From: an uncultured Megasphaera sp.
GTDB taxonomy: Bacteria > Bacillota > Negativicutes > Veillonellales > Megasphaeraceae
NCBI GenBank assembly: GCA_900554215.1
Contig: USGG01000025.1
Coordinates: 1 to 26,733, forward strand
Length of the DNA stretch: 26,733 bases
Direction of reading: 5' to 3'
Both the position numbers and the translations under genes were made by a program. Below are positions 15,701-23,462 of this stretch, in pieces (position 1 is the first letter of the stretch; every line of letters starts with the position of its first letter). The notes under the pieces were generated by a model. That model made no database searches, had not been told where the DNA came from, and saw only the letters and a program-made list of their open reading frames with translations.

Positions 15701-16735
15701 TTATACGAGGTCGGCCAGCTCGAGGATGAGCCGTTCCGTCTTTTCCCAGCCCAGGCAGGGGTCGGTAATGGATTTTCCGTACGTCCCTTCGCTGATTTTC
15801 TGGCTGCCGTCTTCGATGTAGCTTTCGATCATGAGGCCCTTGACGAGGGTGCGGATGTCGGGGCACATATGGCGGCTGTGCATGACGTCTTTGGCAATGC
15901 GGATTTGTTCCAGATATTTTTTGCCGGAATTGGCGTGGTTGGTGTCGATGACGACGGCCGGGTTCGCCAGCTTCCGTTCGGCGTACGCTTCCAGCAGGTT
16001 GTGCAGGTCTTCATAATGGTAGTTCGGCAGGCTGTTTCCGAAGTTGTCGACGTAGCCGCGCAGGATGGCGTGGGCCAGGGGGTTGCCTTTTGTGCGGACT
16101 TCCCAGCCGCGGAACAGGAATTCCTGGGAGTGCTGGGCGGCGGCGATGGAGTTGAGCATGACCGAGATATCGCCGGAAGGCGGGTTTTTCATACCGACGG
16201 GAATACCGACGCCGCTGGCGATCATGCGGTGGAGCTGGTCTTCGACAGAGCGGGCTCCGACGGCGGCGTAGGACAGGAGGTCCGACAAGTAGCGGTAGAT
16301 TTCCGGGTAGAGGATTTCTTCCGCGCAGGTGAATCCCGTTTCGCGGACGATGCGGGCGTTCATTTCGCGGATGGCGATAATGCCGGCCAGCATGTCTTCC
16401 TTGCCTTCCGGGTCGGGCTGATGGAGCATGCCCTTGTAGCCTACGCCGATGGTGCGCGGCTTGTTGGTGTATACGCGGGGAATGATGAAGATGGTGTCGG
16501 CGACTTTTTCCTGTACGGCGGCCAGGCGATGGGCATAGTCGACGACGGCGTCTTCGTTGTCGGCTGAGCAGGGCCCGATGATGAGCAAGAAGCGGTCGTC
16601 TTCGCCGGTCAGGATGCGGCGGATCGTCTCGTCGCGCTGCGCTTTGATGCTGCGGATGCGGTCGTCGATGGGGAACTGTTCCATAAGCTCCTGCGGCGAC
16701 GGCAGTTTTCTGATGAATTCAATTTGCATTGCCAT
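15701..16735 (-). CDS. aroG: 3-deoxy-7-phosphoheptulonate (DAHP) synthase, type I-alpha (AroG/AroF/AroH class)
   Basis: It joins phosphoenolpyruvate and erythrose 4-phosphate to DAHP, the entry to the shikimate pathway. The 344-residue protein is of usual length and shows LLIIGPCSADNEDA, the PRTIGVGYKGM loop, AAVGARSVEDQLHR, GMKNPPSGD, IDTNHANSGK and the ending YGKSITDPCLGWE. These mark the E. coli-type lineage, distinct from the I-beta enzyme encoded 0.5 kb away on the other strand. Which aromatic product inhibits it cannot be read here. AGGAGGG lies six bases before ATG 16735; a second in-frame ATG is at 16729. It has its own promoter and no aromatic leader peptide. The symbol is chosen by class, not by known inhibitor. 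Confidence 0.94.
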   Translation of the reverse strand: MAMQIEFIRKLPSPQELMEQFPIDDRIRSIKAQRDETIRRILTGEDDRFLLIIGPCSADNEDAVVDYAHRLAAVQEKVADTIFIIPRVYTNKPRTIGVGYKGMLHQPDPEGKEDMLAGIIAIREMNARIVRETGFTCAEEILYPEIYRYLSDLLSYAAVGARSVEDQLHRMIASGVGIPVGMKNPPSGDISVMLNSIAAAQHSQEFLFRGWEVRTKGNPLAHAILRGYVDNFGNSLPNYHYEDLHNLLEAYAERKLANPAVVIDTNHANSGKKYLEQIRIAKDVMHSRHMCPDIRTLVKGLMIESYIEDGSQKISEGTYGKSITDPCLGWEKTERLILELADLV

Positions 16736-16763
16736 AATATTCCCTCCTGCAAGCAGTTTCGGC

Positions 16764-16869
16764 CGGGCAGGCCTTTTGGCGGTTAATACTCGAATTATAG
16801 CATATTATATCATAGACTTAGCTTTTGTAAATATTTTCAGGGCAAAAGGACAATTTTACGGCCTGCCCG
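16764..16869. repeat. 10-bp inverted repeat flanking the divergent aro promoters
   Basis: CGGGCAGGCC (16764-16773) and its exact reverse complement GGCCTGCCCG (16860-16869). The first copy lies in the untranslated leader of the leftward DAHP synthase gene. The second lies about 25 bases upstream of the -35 box of leader cassette 2. The two arms could be matching operators for one regulator. Confidence 0.5.
16794..16831 (-). promoter_or_regulatory. Promoter(s) for the leftward DAHP synthase gene
   Basis: Minus strand: TTTACA (16826-16831), a 16-base spacer, TATAAT (16804-16809) with an extended TG. A second TGCTATAAT lies 10 bases downstream (TATAAT at 16794-16799). The leader to ATG 16735 is about 50-60 bases. 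Confidence 0.65.
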
Positions 16870-16893
16870 ATGAAAAACATTAGGTATCTCGTC

Positions 16894-16923
16894 TTGACAA
16901 GAGGCTTTTTGGGAGTATATAAT
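16894..16923 (+). promoter_or_regulatory. Promoter of leader cassette 2 and the aro operon
   Basis: TTGACA (16894-16899), an 18-base spacer and TATAAT (16918-16923), both perfect hexamers. It has the same architecture as the cassette 1 promoter. Confidence 0.9.
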
Positions 16924-16965
16924 GGCATTATTATACAGCATATTGCAAAAGGGAGCGGCATCGCC

Positions 16966-17139
16966 ATGAAGAATCTATCCTTCGTGAACCATGCAATTGA
17001 ATACGTCTTTACATACTTTAGCTGGGGCTATTTTTATTTTAGCGCTGGCTATTTTTGCTGCGACGAATTGAATAAGCATGACATCCGCATGAGAAGAAAC
17101 TTCGGCAAATCGTATCGCTTAGCGGCAGGGGGAATATAA
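16966..17139 (+). CDS. Aromatic-rich leader peptide 2 (57 aa)
   Basis: ATG 16966 lies 10 bases after GGGAG. The peptide ends at 17139. Residues 13-30 hold 11 aromatic residues of 18 (Y13, F15, Y17, F18, W20, Y22, F23, Y24, F25, Y29, F30) in the frame VFTYFSW-GYFYF-SAGYF, nearly the same core as leader 1; the basic C-terminal part is unrelated. The frame is open further upstream to an ATG at 16870, but that codon lies before the promoter, so it is not used. A terminator follows 35 bases after the stop and then aroF. The position before a Phe/Tyr biosynthetic operon makes an attenuator leader peptide the best reading. Confidence 0.88.
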   Translation: MKNLSFVNHAIEYVFTYFSWGYFYFSAGYFCCDELNKHDIRMRRNFGKSYRLAAGGI

Positions 17140-17201
17140 GATACCTGCACATACCTTTTGACACTGCATTTGGGACAGGCTCATGTGAGCCTGTTTTTTT
17201 T
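16990..17201 (+). promoter_or_regulatory. Proposed aromatic amino acid attenuator 2
   Basis: CGCATGAG (17086-17093, about codons 41-43) can pair with CTCATGTG (17180-17187), which includes the top of the terminator stem and its loop, with one G-U. This is the counterpart of the pairing in attenuator 1 and lies a similar distance after the aromatic codons. A competing 5-bp helix is possible with CATGC (16990-16994, codons 9-10), where attenuator 1 has its competing segment. A second weak option is GCAGG/CCTGC (17125-17129 with 17144-17148) around the leader stop. All found by eye. Confidence 0.6.
17175..17201 (+). terminator. Intrinsic terminator of attenuator 2
   Basis: ACAGGCTC (17175-17182) pairs perfectly with GAGCCTGT (17187-17194) around ATGT, followed by a run of eight T (17194-17201). 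The core AGGCTCATG...AGCCTG is shared with terminator 1. It lies 25 bases before aroF. Confidence 0.92.
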
Positions 17202-17226
17202 ATGATGAAATGGGGGTCTTTTATTT

Positions 17227-18243
17227 ATGATTATCGTATTGAAACAACATGCTCCGCAGGAATTCGTCGATATGCTAATGAGTTCCATCAAGGCCAAAGG
17301 CGTTCAAATCGACGTCAGCAAGGGGGCGCGCAAAACGATATTGGGATTAGTCGGCAATACGTCGGTTATCGATAGAGAGCAAATCGCAGGATATGAATTT
17401 GTAGACAAGGTCATCCGCGTAGAAGAGCCGTACAAGCGGGCTAGCCGCACCTTCCACCCGGCCGATACGGTCATCGACGTCGGCGGCGTACAGATTGGCG
17501 GGAAGAAACTGGCTGTCATCGCCGGCCCCTGCTCTGTAGAAACGCCGGAGCAGATCGAAGGCGTAGCCCAGGCTATCAAGGACGCCGGCGCGACGATGCT
17601 GCGCGGCGGCGCCTTCAAGCCCCGCACATCGCCCTACTCGTTCCAGGGCCTCCAGGACAAGGGGCTGGATATGCTCTGCCAGGCAGGGAAGAAAGCTCAT
17701 CTGCCCGTTGTCACGGAAATCATGTCGGCCGATAAAATCGACCTGTTCTTGGAAGACAACGTCGACATCATCCAGATCGGCGCCCGCAACATGCAGAACT
17801 TCGAGCTGCTCAAGGCCGTCGGCAAGACGCGCAAGCCCGTCCTCCTCAAGCGCGGCCTCAGCGCGACCATCGAAGAATGGCTCATGTCGGCGGAATACAT
17901 CATGGCCGGCGGCAACCGCAACGTCATCCTCTGCGAACGGGGCATCCGTACCTTTGAAACGTACACCCGCAACACGCTGGACCTCAGCGCTGTGCTGGCC
18001 GTCAAGCATAAGAGCCACCTGCCTATCGTCGTAGACCCGAGCCACGCGACGGGCAAGCGGTGGATGGTCGAAGCGCTGTCCAAGGCGGCCATTGCCGCCG
18101 GAGCGGACGGCGTCATGATCGAAGTGCATAATAATCCGGACAAGGCCTTGTGCGACGGGGCCCAGTCCATTACGCCGGATATGTTTGCCCGGCTCATGGA
18201 TTCGCTGCGCCAGCTGGCGCCTATCGTTGGCCGGGAATTGTAA
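17227..18243 (+). CDS. aroF: DAHP synthase, type I-beta, with N-terminal regulatory domain
   Basis: First enzyme of the shikimate pathway, from the lineage of the Thermotoga and Bacillus enzymes. The 338 residues comprise an N-terminal ferredoxin-like domain (about 1-70), which in the Thermotoga enzyme binds Tyr or Phe and inhibits activity, and a barrel with AVIAGPCSVET (C102), MLRGGAFKPRTSPYSFQG, IQIGARNMQN, LLKRGLSAT and VVDPSHATGKR. It is the first structural gene after attenuator 2, so it is likely controlled both at transcription and at the enzyme level. The ribosome binding site GGGGGT before ATG 17227 is modest. tyrA starts 18 bases downstream. Confidence 0.96.
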   Translation: MIIVLKQHAPQEFVDMLMSSIKAKGVQIDVSKGARKTILGLVGNTSVIDREQIAGYEFVDKVIRVEEPYKRASRTFHPADTVIDVGGVQIGGKKLAVIAGPCSVETPEQIEGVAQAIKDAGATMLRGGAFKPRTSPYSFQGLQDKGLDMLCQAGKKAHLPVVTEIMSADKIDLFLEDNVDIIQIGARNMQNFELLKAVGKTRKPVLLKRGLSATIEEWLMSAEYIMAGGNRNVILCERGIRTFETYTRNTLDLSAVLAVKHKSHLPIVVDPSHATGKRWMVEALSKAAIAAGADGVMIEVHNNPDKALCDGAQSITPDMFARLMDSLRQLAPIVGREL

Positions 18244-18261
18244 CGGCAGACCGAGGGGGAT

Positions 18262-19152
18262 ATGATGGAACAGGGAGACTGCAATTTTGCAACGGAACAG
18301 ACAATCGGAATTATCGGCTTAGGCCTCATCGGCGGCTCCTACGCTAAGGGGCTTCGCCGCCTGGGCGCGGCGAAGATCATCGCCGTCGACGTCGACGAAC
18401 AGGCTTTGGAGGCGTCTCTCGCTGACGGCGTGATCGACGAGGGCTATCACGCTGGCGGAGAATTTCTGGCTCAGGCCGATATGCTCATCTTCTGCATGGC
18501 CGCCGACGCCATGATGGAGTTTATCCGCCGCAACGCCGCTCATTTCAAGGACGGCGCGGTCCTGACGGACGTGACGGGCATCAAGGGCGACATGGCCCGG
18601 ACCATCGAAGCGATGCTGCCGGACGGCGTCGATTTCATATCGGGACATCCCATGGCCGGCCGGGAAGGCAAGGGCTACGGCATGTCGCAGGCGGAAATCT
18701 TTGACGGCGCGAATTACATCATCGTGCCGAGCCCGGCCAATAAGGCGGAACACATCGGCAGGGTGCGGGCCATGGCCTATGCCTTAGGCTGCGCCCACGT
18801 CGTCACCGTATCGCCGGAAGAGCACGACAAGCTCATCGCCTACACGAGCAGCCTGCCTCACGTGCTGGCTACGGCCTTGGTTAACAGCGAGGCCATGAGC
18901 CCTATGACCAAGTTTTTCGTGGCCGGCAGCTTCCGCGACGGAACGCGGGTCGCCGATATCAACGCACCGCTGTGGACAAAATTGTTTTTATCCAATAAAG
19001 AAAATCTCTTGTACGAAATCGACCGCTTCGGCGATGCCCTGCAGACCTTTGCCGACATGCTCCGCCGGGAAGACACGCCGGCTATTACGCAGTATTTGCA
19101 GCAAGCCGCCATGCGGAGAAGGGAACTAGTTCATGAAAAGCATACACATTGA
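18262..19152 (+). CDS. tyrA: Prephenate dehydrogenase
   Basis: It oxidises and decarboxylates prephenate to 4-hydroxyphenylpyruvate, the tyrosine branch. The 296-residue protein has a Rossmann motif GIIGLGLIGGS (16-26), an acidic D43 after the second strand that favours NAD+, the catalytic histidine H129 in SGHPMAGREGKGY, and SSLPHVLA further on. There is no C-terminal ACT domain, unlike the longer Bacillus enzyme, so feedback control must come from elsewhere. An arogenate-specific enzyme cannot be excluded. GAGGGGGA precedes paired ATG codons at 18262 and 18265. Its last 20 bases overlap aroB. Confidence 0.94.
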   Translation: MMEQGDCNFATEQTIGIIGLGLIGGSYAKGLRRLGAAKIIAVDVDEQALEASLADGVIDEGYHAGGEFLAQADMLIFCMAADAMMEFIRRNAAHFKDGAVLTDVTGIKGDMARTIEAMLPDGVDFISGHPMAGREGKGYGMSQAEIFDGANYIIVPSPANKAEHIGRVRAMAYALGCAHVVTVSPEEHDKLIAYTSSLPHVLATALVNSEAMSPMTKFFVAGSFRDGTRVADINAPLWTKLFLSNKENLLYEIDRFGDALQTFADMLRREDTPAITQYLQQAAMRRRELVHEKHTH

Positions 19153-20200
19153 TTTAGGAAAAGATTCCTACGATATTCATATCGAAAACGGCCTGCTGGA
19201 CCGAGCCGGGGAGTACGTTCGCAATTTGACGAAATCGCAGACCCTGGCCGTCATCAGCGACACGACTGTCGACGGCTTGTACGGCGACCGGCTGGAACAG
19301 GCCCTGCGCAAGGAGCATTACAACGTGCGCCGCATCGTCTTTCCTGCTGGGGAAAAATATAAATGCGCCGAAACCCTCCTGCAGCTGTACCAGGAATTAT
19401 CCGACGCGGGCATTACGCGCAGCGACTATATCATTGCCTTCGGCGGCGGCGTCGTCGGCGACCTGGGCGGCTTTGCCGCGGCTACGTTCCTGAGGGGCGT
19501 GCCCTTTATCCAGATTCCGACGACGATTATTGCCCAGGTAGACAGCAGCGTCGGCGGCAAGGTCGGCATCGACCTGCCCAGCGGCAAAAACCAGGCCGGC
19601 AGCTTCTACCAGCCCAAAGGCGTCCTCATCGACCCGGAGCTGCTGCGGACGCTGCCCCTGCGGTTTATCCACGACGGCATGGGCGAAGTGATCAAATACG
19701 GCTGTATTCACGACGAAGAGCTGTTCGCCTTGCTGGAAGCCTTAGACGACGAGACGATATCCGGTCATTGGGAAGATATCATCGGCCGCTGCTGTGAGGC
19801 CAAAGGGCGCATTGTTGAACGAGATGTGCTGGATTTGGGCGAACGGATGCTTTTGAATTTCGGTCATACGATCGGTCACGCTATCGAGCGGTGCTATGGC
19901 TACGGCTATTATACACATGGCGAAGGCGTTGCCGCCGGCATGGCTATGCTGACCGGCGTGACGGAACACATGGGCTTGACGGAAGCGGGAACGACTGAAC
20001 GGCTCTGCAAGGTGCTGCGCCGCTATGGCCTGCCGACGGACGTGCAGGCTTCGGCAGATGATTTGCTCCGTTATATCGGCAACGACAAAAAGAAACGGGG
20101 CAACCGCATGACGCTGATTATCCTTAAAGCTATCGGCCAAAGTGAGCTTCTTCCGGTAATGGCCGACGAACTGCCGAAATATATACGCAAGGGAGAGTAG
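19133..20200 (+). CDS. aroB: 3-dehydroquinate synthase
   Basis: It cyclises DAHP to 3-dehydroquinate using NAD+ and a divalent metal. The 355-residue length is normal. The NAD-binding FGGGVVGDLGGF, PTTIIAQVDSSVGGKVGIDL and KNQAGSFYQPK segments are clear. Metal ligands are E185 (GEVIKYG), H245 (NFGHTIGH) and H262 (THGEG). The ATG lies inside tyrA after GAGAAGGGAA, suggesting coupled translation. Four bases separate it from aroA. Confidence 0.97.
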   Translation: MKSIHIDLGKDSYDIHIENGLLDRAGEYVRNLTKSQTLAVISDTTVDGLYGDRLEQALRKEHYNVRRIVFPAGEKYKCAETLLQLYQELSDAGITRSDYIIAFGGGVVGDLGGFAAATFLRGVPFIQIPTTIIAQVDSSVGGKVGIDLPSGKNQAGSFYQPKGVLIDPELLRTLPLRFIHDGMGEVIKYGCIHDEELFALLEALDDETISGHWEDIIGRCCEAKGRIVERDVLDLGERMLLNFGHTIGHAIERCYGYGYYTHGEGVAAGMAMLTGVTEHMGLTEAGTTERLCKVLRRYGLPTDVQASADDLLRYIGNDKKKRGNRMTLIILKAIGQSELLPVMADELPKYIRKGE

Positions 20201-20204
20201 CCTC

Positions 20205-21488
20205 ATGAATATACGTATTACGCCGATGCGCCTTCACGGTTCTGTCGTCGTCCCGTCGTCGAAAAGTATTGGACATCGCGAGCTCATATGTGCCGCCTTG
20301 GCTCAGGGAGAGAGCGTCGTAGAAAATATTTCCGTCTCGCAGGATATTGAGGCGACGTGCCGGCTGCTGCAGGCCTTCGGCGCTTCGATTGAAGAAATCC
20401 CGTCGGCCTACGAAGGGCGGACGGCGTATCGCGTCAAAGGCGGGCTGACGAAACAAGGGGAGGCGCTGACTGTCGATTGCGGCGAATCTGGCTCCACCCT
20501 GCGCTTTTTGATTCCTGTCGGCTTATACAGCGGCAATACCGTCGTCTATACGGGACGGGGACAGCTTGTCAAACGGCCCTTAGAGCCGTACTACCGCATA
20601 TTTGACGAACACGGTGTGTCTTACGAGCCGACGGAAGGTGGTCTTCCCCTGACGGTGGAAGGCTGTCTTCAACCAGGACGATACGCCCTGGCCGGCGACG
20701 TGAGCTCCCAGTTTTTTACAGGCCTGCTGGTTATGCTTCCCCTGCTGGATGGAGACTCGGTGCTGGAGAGTACGACGCCCTTGGAATCGCTGAGTTATGT
20801 TACCATGACATTGGACTGCATGGCCCGTCATGGCGTTGACGTTCAATGGGATGGAGGCCGCCTGTTTCATATTCCCGGAAATCAGCAGTATATGGCCGGG
20901 ACCTACGCCGTCGAAGGCGATTATTCGCAGGCAGCGTTTTGGCTTGCAGCCGGGACGCTGGGACACCCTGTGGAATGCTTGGGCCTGCGCCATTCGTCGT
21001 CTCAGGGCGACGAAGTCATCGTCTCCATTTTGCAGCGCATGGGCGCTGTCATAGGGCAGACGGATTCTATCGCGGCGCATCCGGCGCAGTTGACGGGTCA
21101 GGTCATCGACGTGGAAGATTGTCCCGATTTAGTGCCGATTTTGGCTGTGGCTGCCTCCTGCGGGCAGGGAACGACGCACATTGTTCATGGAGCCCGCGTG
21201 CGGCTGAAAGAGTGTGACCGCCTTCACGCCATTGCGACGGAGCTCAATAAAATTGGCGGCTGCGTAGAAGAAGAGCCGGACGGCCTCATCATTCGCGGCG
21301 TCGGTACTTTTACCGGCGGCCGGGTCAGCGGCTGGAACGACCACCGCATCGCCATGGCCCTGGCCATTGCGTCGCAGCGCTGCAGCGGCGAGCTGATCAT
21401 CGAAGGAGCCGAATGCGTGCGCAAATCCTATCCTGACTTCTGGCAGGATTTTGCCAAGCTCGGCGGGATATACAGAGTGGAGGAGTAA
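20205..21488 (+). CDS. aroA: 5-enolpyruvylshikimate-3-phosphate (EPSP) synthase
   Basis: It transfers the enolpyruvyl group of phosphoenolpyruvate to shikimate 3-phosphate. The protein has 427 residues. Substrate-binding SSKSIGHRE gives K20, S21 and R25. The PEP loop reads CGESGSTLRFL where E. coli has GNAGTAMR; this ESGST form is typical of low-similarity Firmicute enzymes. D308 (EDCPDLVP) and E336 (LKECDRL) match the catalytic pair, with the usual 28-residue spacing. GGGAGAG lies before the ATG. It falls between aroB and aroC in tight linkage, four and three bases apart. Confidence 0.97.
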   Translation: MNIRITPMRLHGSVVVPSSKSIGHRELICAALAQGESVVENISVSQDIEATCRLLQAFGASIEEIPSAYEGRTAYRVKGGLTKQGEALTVDCGESGSTLRFLIPVGLYSGNTVVYTGRGQLVKRPLEPYYRIFDEHGVSYEPTEGGLPLTVEGCLQPGRYALAGDVSSQFFTGLLVMLPLLDGDSVLESTTPLESLSYVTMTLDCMARHGVDVQWDGGRLFHIPGNQQYMAGTYAVEGDYSQAAFWLAAGTLGHPVECLGLRHSSSQGDEVIVSILQRMGAVIGQTDSIAAHPAQLTGQVIDVEDCPDLVPILAVAASCGQGTTHIVHGARVRLKECDRLHAIATELNKIGGCVEEEPDGLIIRGVGTFTGGRVSGWNDHRIAMALAIASQRCSGELIIEGAECVRKSYPDFWQDFAKLGGIYRVEE

Positions 21489-21491
21489 GGC

Positions 21492-22583
21492 ATGAACAAT
21501 ACATTCGGGCGGTCCGCCGCCCTGACCATATTCGGCGAATCCCACGGCGTATCTATCGGGGCTGTCCTCGACGGCCTGCCGGCAGGAGAAGCCATCGACT
21601 GGGACGCCGTGCGGACGGAAATGGCCCGCCGCGTGCCGGGGCGAAACGCTATGTCGACGGCTCGTTCCGAAGCCGATGCCTTTGAAGTGCAGAGCGGTTT
21701 TTTCAACGGCTATACGACGGGGACGCCCCTGTGCGCCGTCATCCGCAACGGCGATCACCGCTCCAAGGATTACGGCCAGCTGCGCCATATCATGCGGCCC
21801 GGTCATGCCGATTACAGCGGAAAAATCCGTTACGGCGGATATAACGATTTCCGCGGCGGAGGGCATTTTTCCGGCCGCTTGACGGCGCCGTTGGTCTTTG
21901 CCGGCGCAGTGGCCTCACAGATATTGAAGCGGCGCGGCGTCGCCGTCGGCGCCCATATCCTGCAAATCGGCTCGGTCCGCGACGCGGCCTTTAATCCCCT
22001 AGGCGAGGACGAAGCGCTGTTTGCCTCGCTGAAACAAGAAACCCTGCCCGTATTGGACAAGACGAAGCAATCTGAAATGGAAGAAGAAATCATGTCGGCT
22101 AAGGGCGACCTCGACTCGGTAGGCGGCATCATCGAATGCATGATTACGGGCCTGCCTGCTGGATTGGGGAATCCCTTCTTCGATTCCGTCGAAAGCGCCC
22201 TGAGCCATATGATGTTTTCCGTGCCGGCCGTCAAGGGCGTCGAATTCGGCGACGGCTTTGCCCTAGCTTCCATGCGCGGCTCCGGGGCCAACGACGCCTT
22301 CTATTACGACGGGGCCGCCGTCAAGACGAAAACCAACCGCAACGGCGGCATCAACGGCGGCATTACCAACGGCATGCCTGTCTTGTTCCGCGTTGCCATC
22401 AAGCCTACGCCGTCCATCAGCCGCCTGCAGGAGACGATAGATACGGATACGCAGGAAAACTGCACATTGGAAATCAAAGGGCGGCACGACCCCTGCATTG
22501 TCCAGCGCGCCGTGCCCGTCGTCGAGGCGGCGGCAAGCTGGGCAATATTGGACGTATGGCTTTCTACAGAAAAAAGGATGTGA
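21492..22583 (+). CDS. aroC: Chorismate synthase
   Basis: It makes chorismate from EPSP with reduced FMN as a catalyst, the last step of the common pathway. The 363-residue protein carries FGESHGVSIGAVLDGLPAG near the start, the RPGHADYSGKIRYG segment, DFRGGGHFSGR and NGGINGGITNGMPV, all flavin or substrate contacts. The start at ATG 21492 follows GTGGAGGAG at the aroA end. No flavin reductase domain is fused, so reduced flavin must be supplied by another protein. pheA begins six bases later. Confidence 0.97.
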   Translation: MNNTFGRSAALTIFGESHGVSIGAVLDGLPAGEAIDWDAVRTEMARRVPGRNAMSTARSEADAFEVQSGFFNGYTTGTPLCAVIRNGDHRSKDYGQLRHIMRPGHADYSGKIRYGGYNDFRGGGHFSGRLTAPLVFAGAVASQILKRRGVAVGAHILQIGSVRDAAFNPLGEDEALFASLKQETLPVLDKTKQSEMEEEIMSAKGDLDSVGGIIECMITGLPAGLGNPFFDSVESALSHMMFSVPAVKGVEFGDGFALASMRGSGANDAFYYDGAAVKTKTNRNGGINGGITNGMPVLFRVAIKPTPSISRLQETIDTDTQENCTLEIKGRHDPCIVQRAVPVVEAAASWAILDVWLSTEKRM

Positions 22584-22589
22584 AAATAT

Positions 22590-23462
22590 ATGGCGACAGA
22601 CGAGTATTCCATTCCTGTCGGATGCTTCGGAACTCCCGGTTCATACAGCTATCGGGCGATGATGGGACATTTTGACGGGAAGCCTATAACGCCGACATAC
22701 TATGGGCAATTCGCTGACTTAGTGCAGGCCGTGGCCGACGGCACGGTGCGCTACGGCGTCCTGCCTATTGAAAACTCCTCTACAGGAGGTATAACGGAAG
22801 TATACGATTTGATACACAAGTATGACTGCCGTATTGTAGGCGAACGATATTTGAAGGTAGAGCATCATCTCCTGGCGTATGGAGACACGAAATTAGAAGA
22901 TATACGGACGGTATATTCCCATCCGCAGGGATTGGCCCAGTGCCGGAAGTATTTGACAAAGCATGCCGACTGGACGGTGTGTCCTTACTACAGCACGTCG
23001 CAGAGCGCCCAATTTGTACAGAAGGAACGGCGTCATGATATTGCCGCCATTGCCAACAGTACGGCTGCCGATATGTACGGCCTGACTATTTTAGAGCGCG
23101 ATGTCAACGACAATCCGACGAATTTTACCCGATTTTTTGTGATTGCTCCCCATTCGGAAGAGCCGGGGCTGGCGGATAAGATTACCCTTGTCCTGACTGT
23201 TCATCATGCGCCGGGTGCGTTGTATCACGTGTTGGGGCATTTCTTTTACAACGATATGAATATGACCCATCTGGAATCACGGCCTATTGAAGGGCGGCCC
23301 TTCGAGTATTTCTTTCATATCGACGTCATGGGTAGCATGAAGGACCCCGGCGTCGTCCGCACGCTGCAGGCCTTGGAACGGACGTGCAAGTATTTTAAAA
23401 TTTTGGGCAATTATCCGTCCGATAAGGAGGGCATCAGCCATGAAACTCGGGCTCATTGGTGA
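22590..23462 (+). CDS. pheA: Prephenate dehydratase with ACT domain
   Basis: It converts prephenate to phenylpyruvate, the phenylalanine branch. The 290 residues contain a catalytic part with FGTPGSYSYRA, GVLPIENSSTGG and the NFTRFF motif (T180, R181, F182), then a C-terminal ACT domain from about residue 200 with LESRP (228-232), the Phe-binding element. This predicts feedback inhibition by phenylalanine. No chorismate mutase domain is attached, unlike the enterobacterial P-protein. AAAAGGATG precedes the ATG. The stop overlaps aroE by 23 bases. Confidence 0.95.
   Translation: MATDEYSIPVGCFGTPGSYSYRAMMGHFDGKPITPTYYGQFADLVQAVADGTVRYGVLPIENSSTGGITEVYDLIHKYDCRIVGERYLKVEHHLLAYGDTKLEDIRTVYSHPQGLAQCRKYLTKHADWTVCPYYSTSQSAQFVQKERRHDIAAIANSTAADMYGLTILERDVNDNPTNFTRFFVIAPHSEEPGLADKITLVLTVHHAPGALYHVLGHFFYNDMNMTHLESRPIEGRPFEYFFHIDVMGSMKDPGVVRTLQALERTCKYFKILGNYPSDKEGISHETRAHW

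Noticed and set aside
15677..16567. 296-codon open frame on the plus strand
   Set aside because: Antisense shadow of the leftward DAHP synthase, whose motifs are unmistakable.
16870..16965. Longer version of leader peptide 2 from ATG 16870 (89 aa)
   Set aside because: That start lies upstream of the -35 box of the consensus promoter and has no ribosome binding site.
16924..17226. T-box or TRAP control of the aro operon
   Set aside because: No T-box sequence resembling AGGGTGGNACCGCG and no run of spaced GAG/TAG triplets was found; the coding leader with aromatic codons explains the region better.
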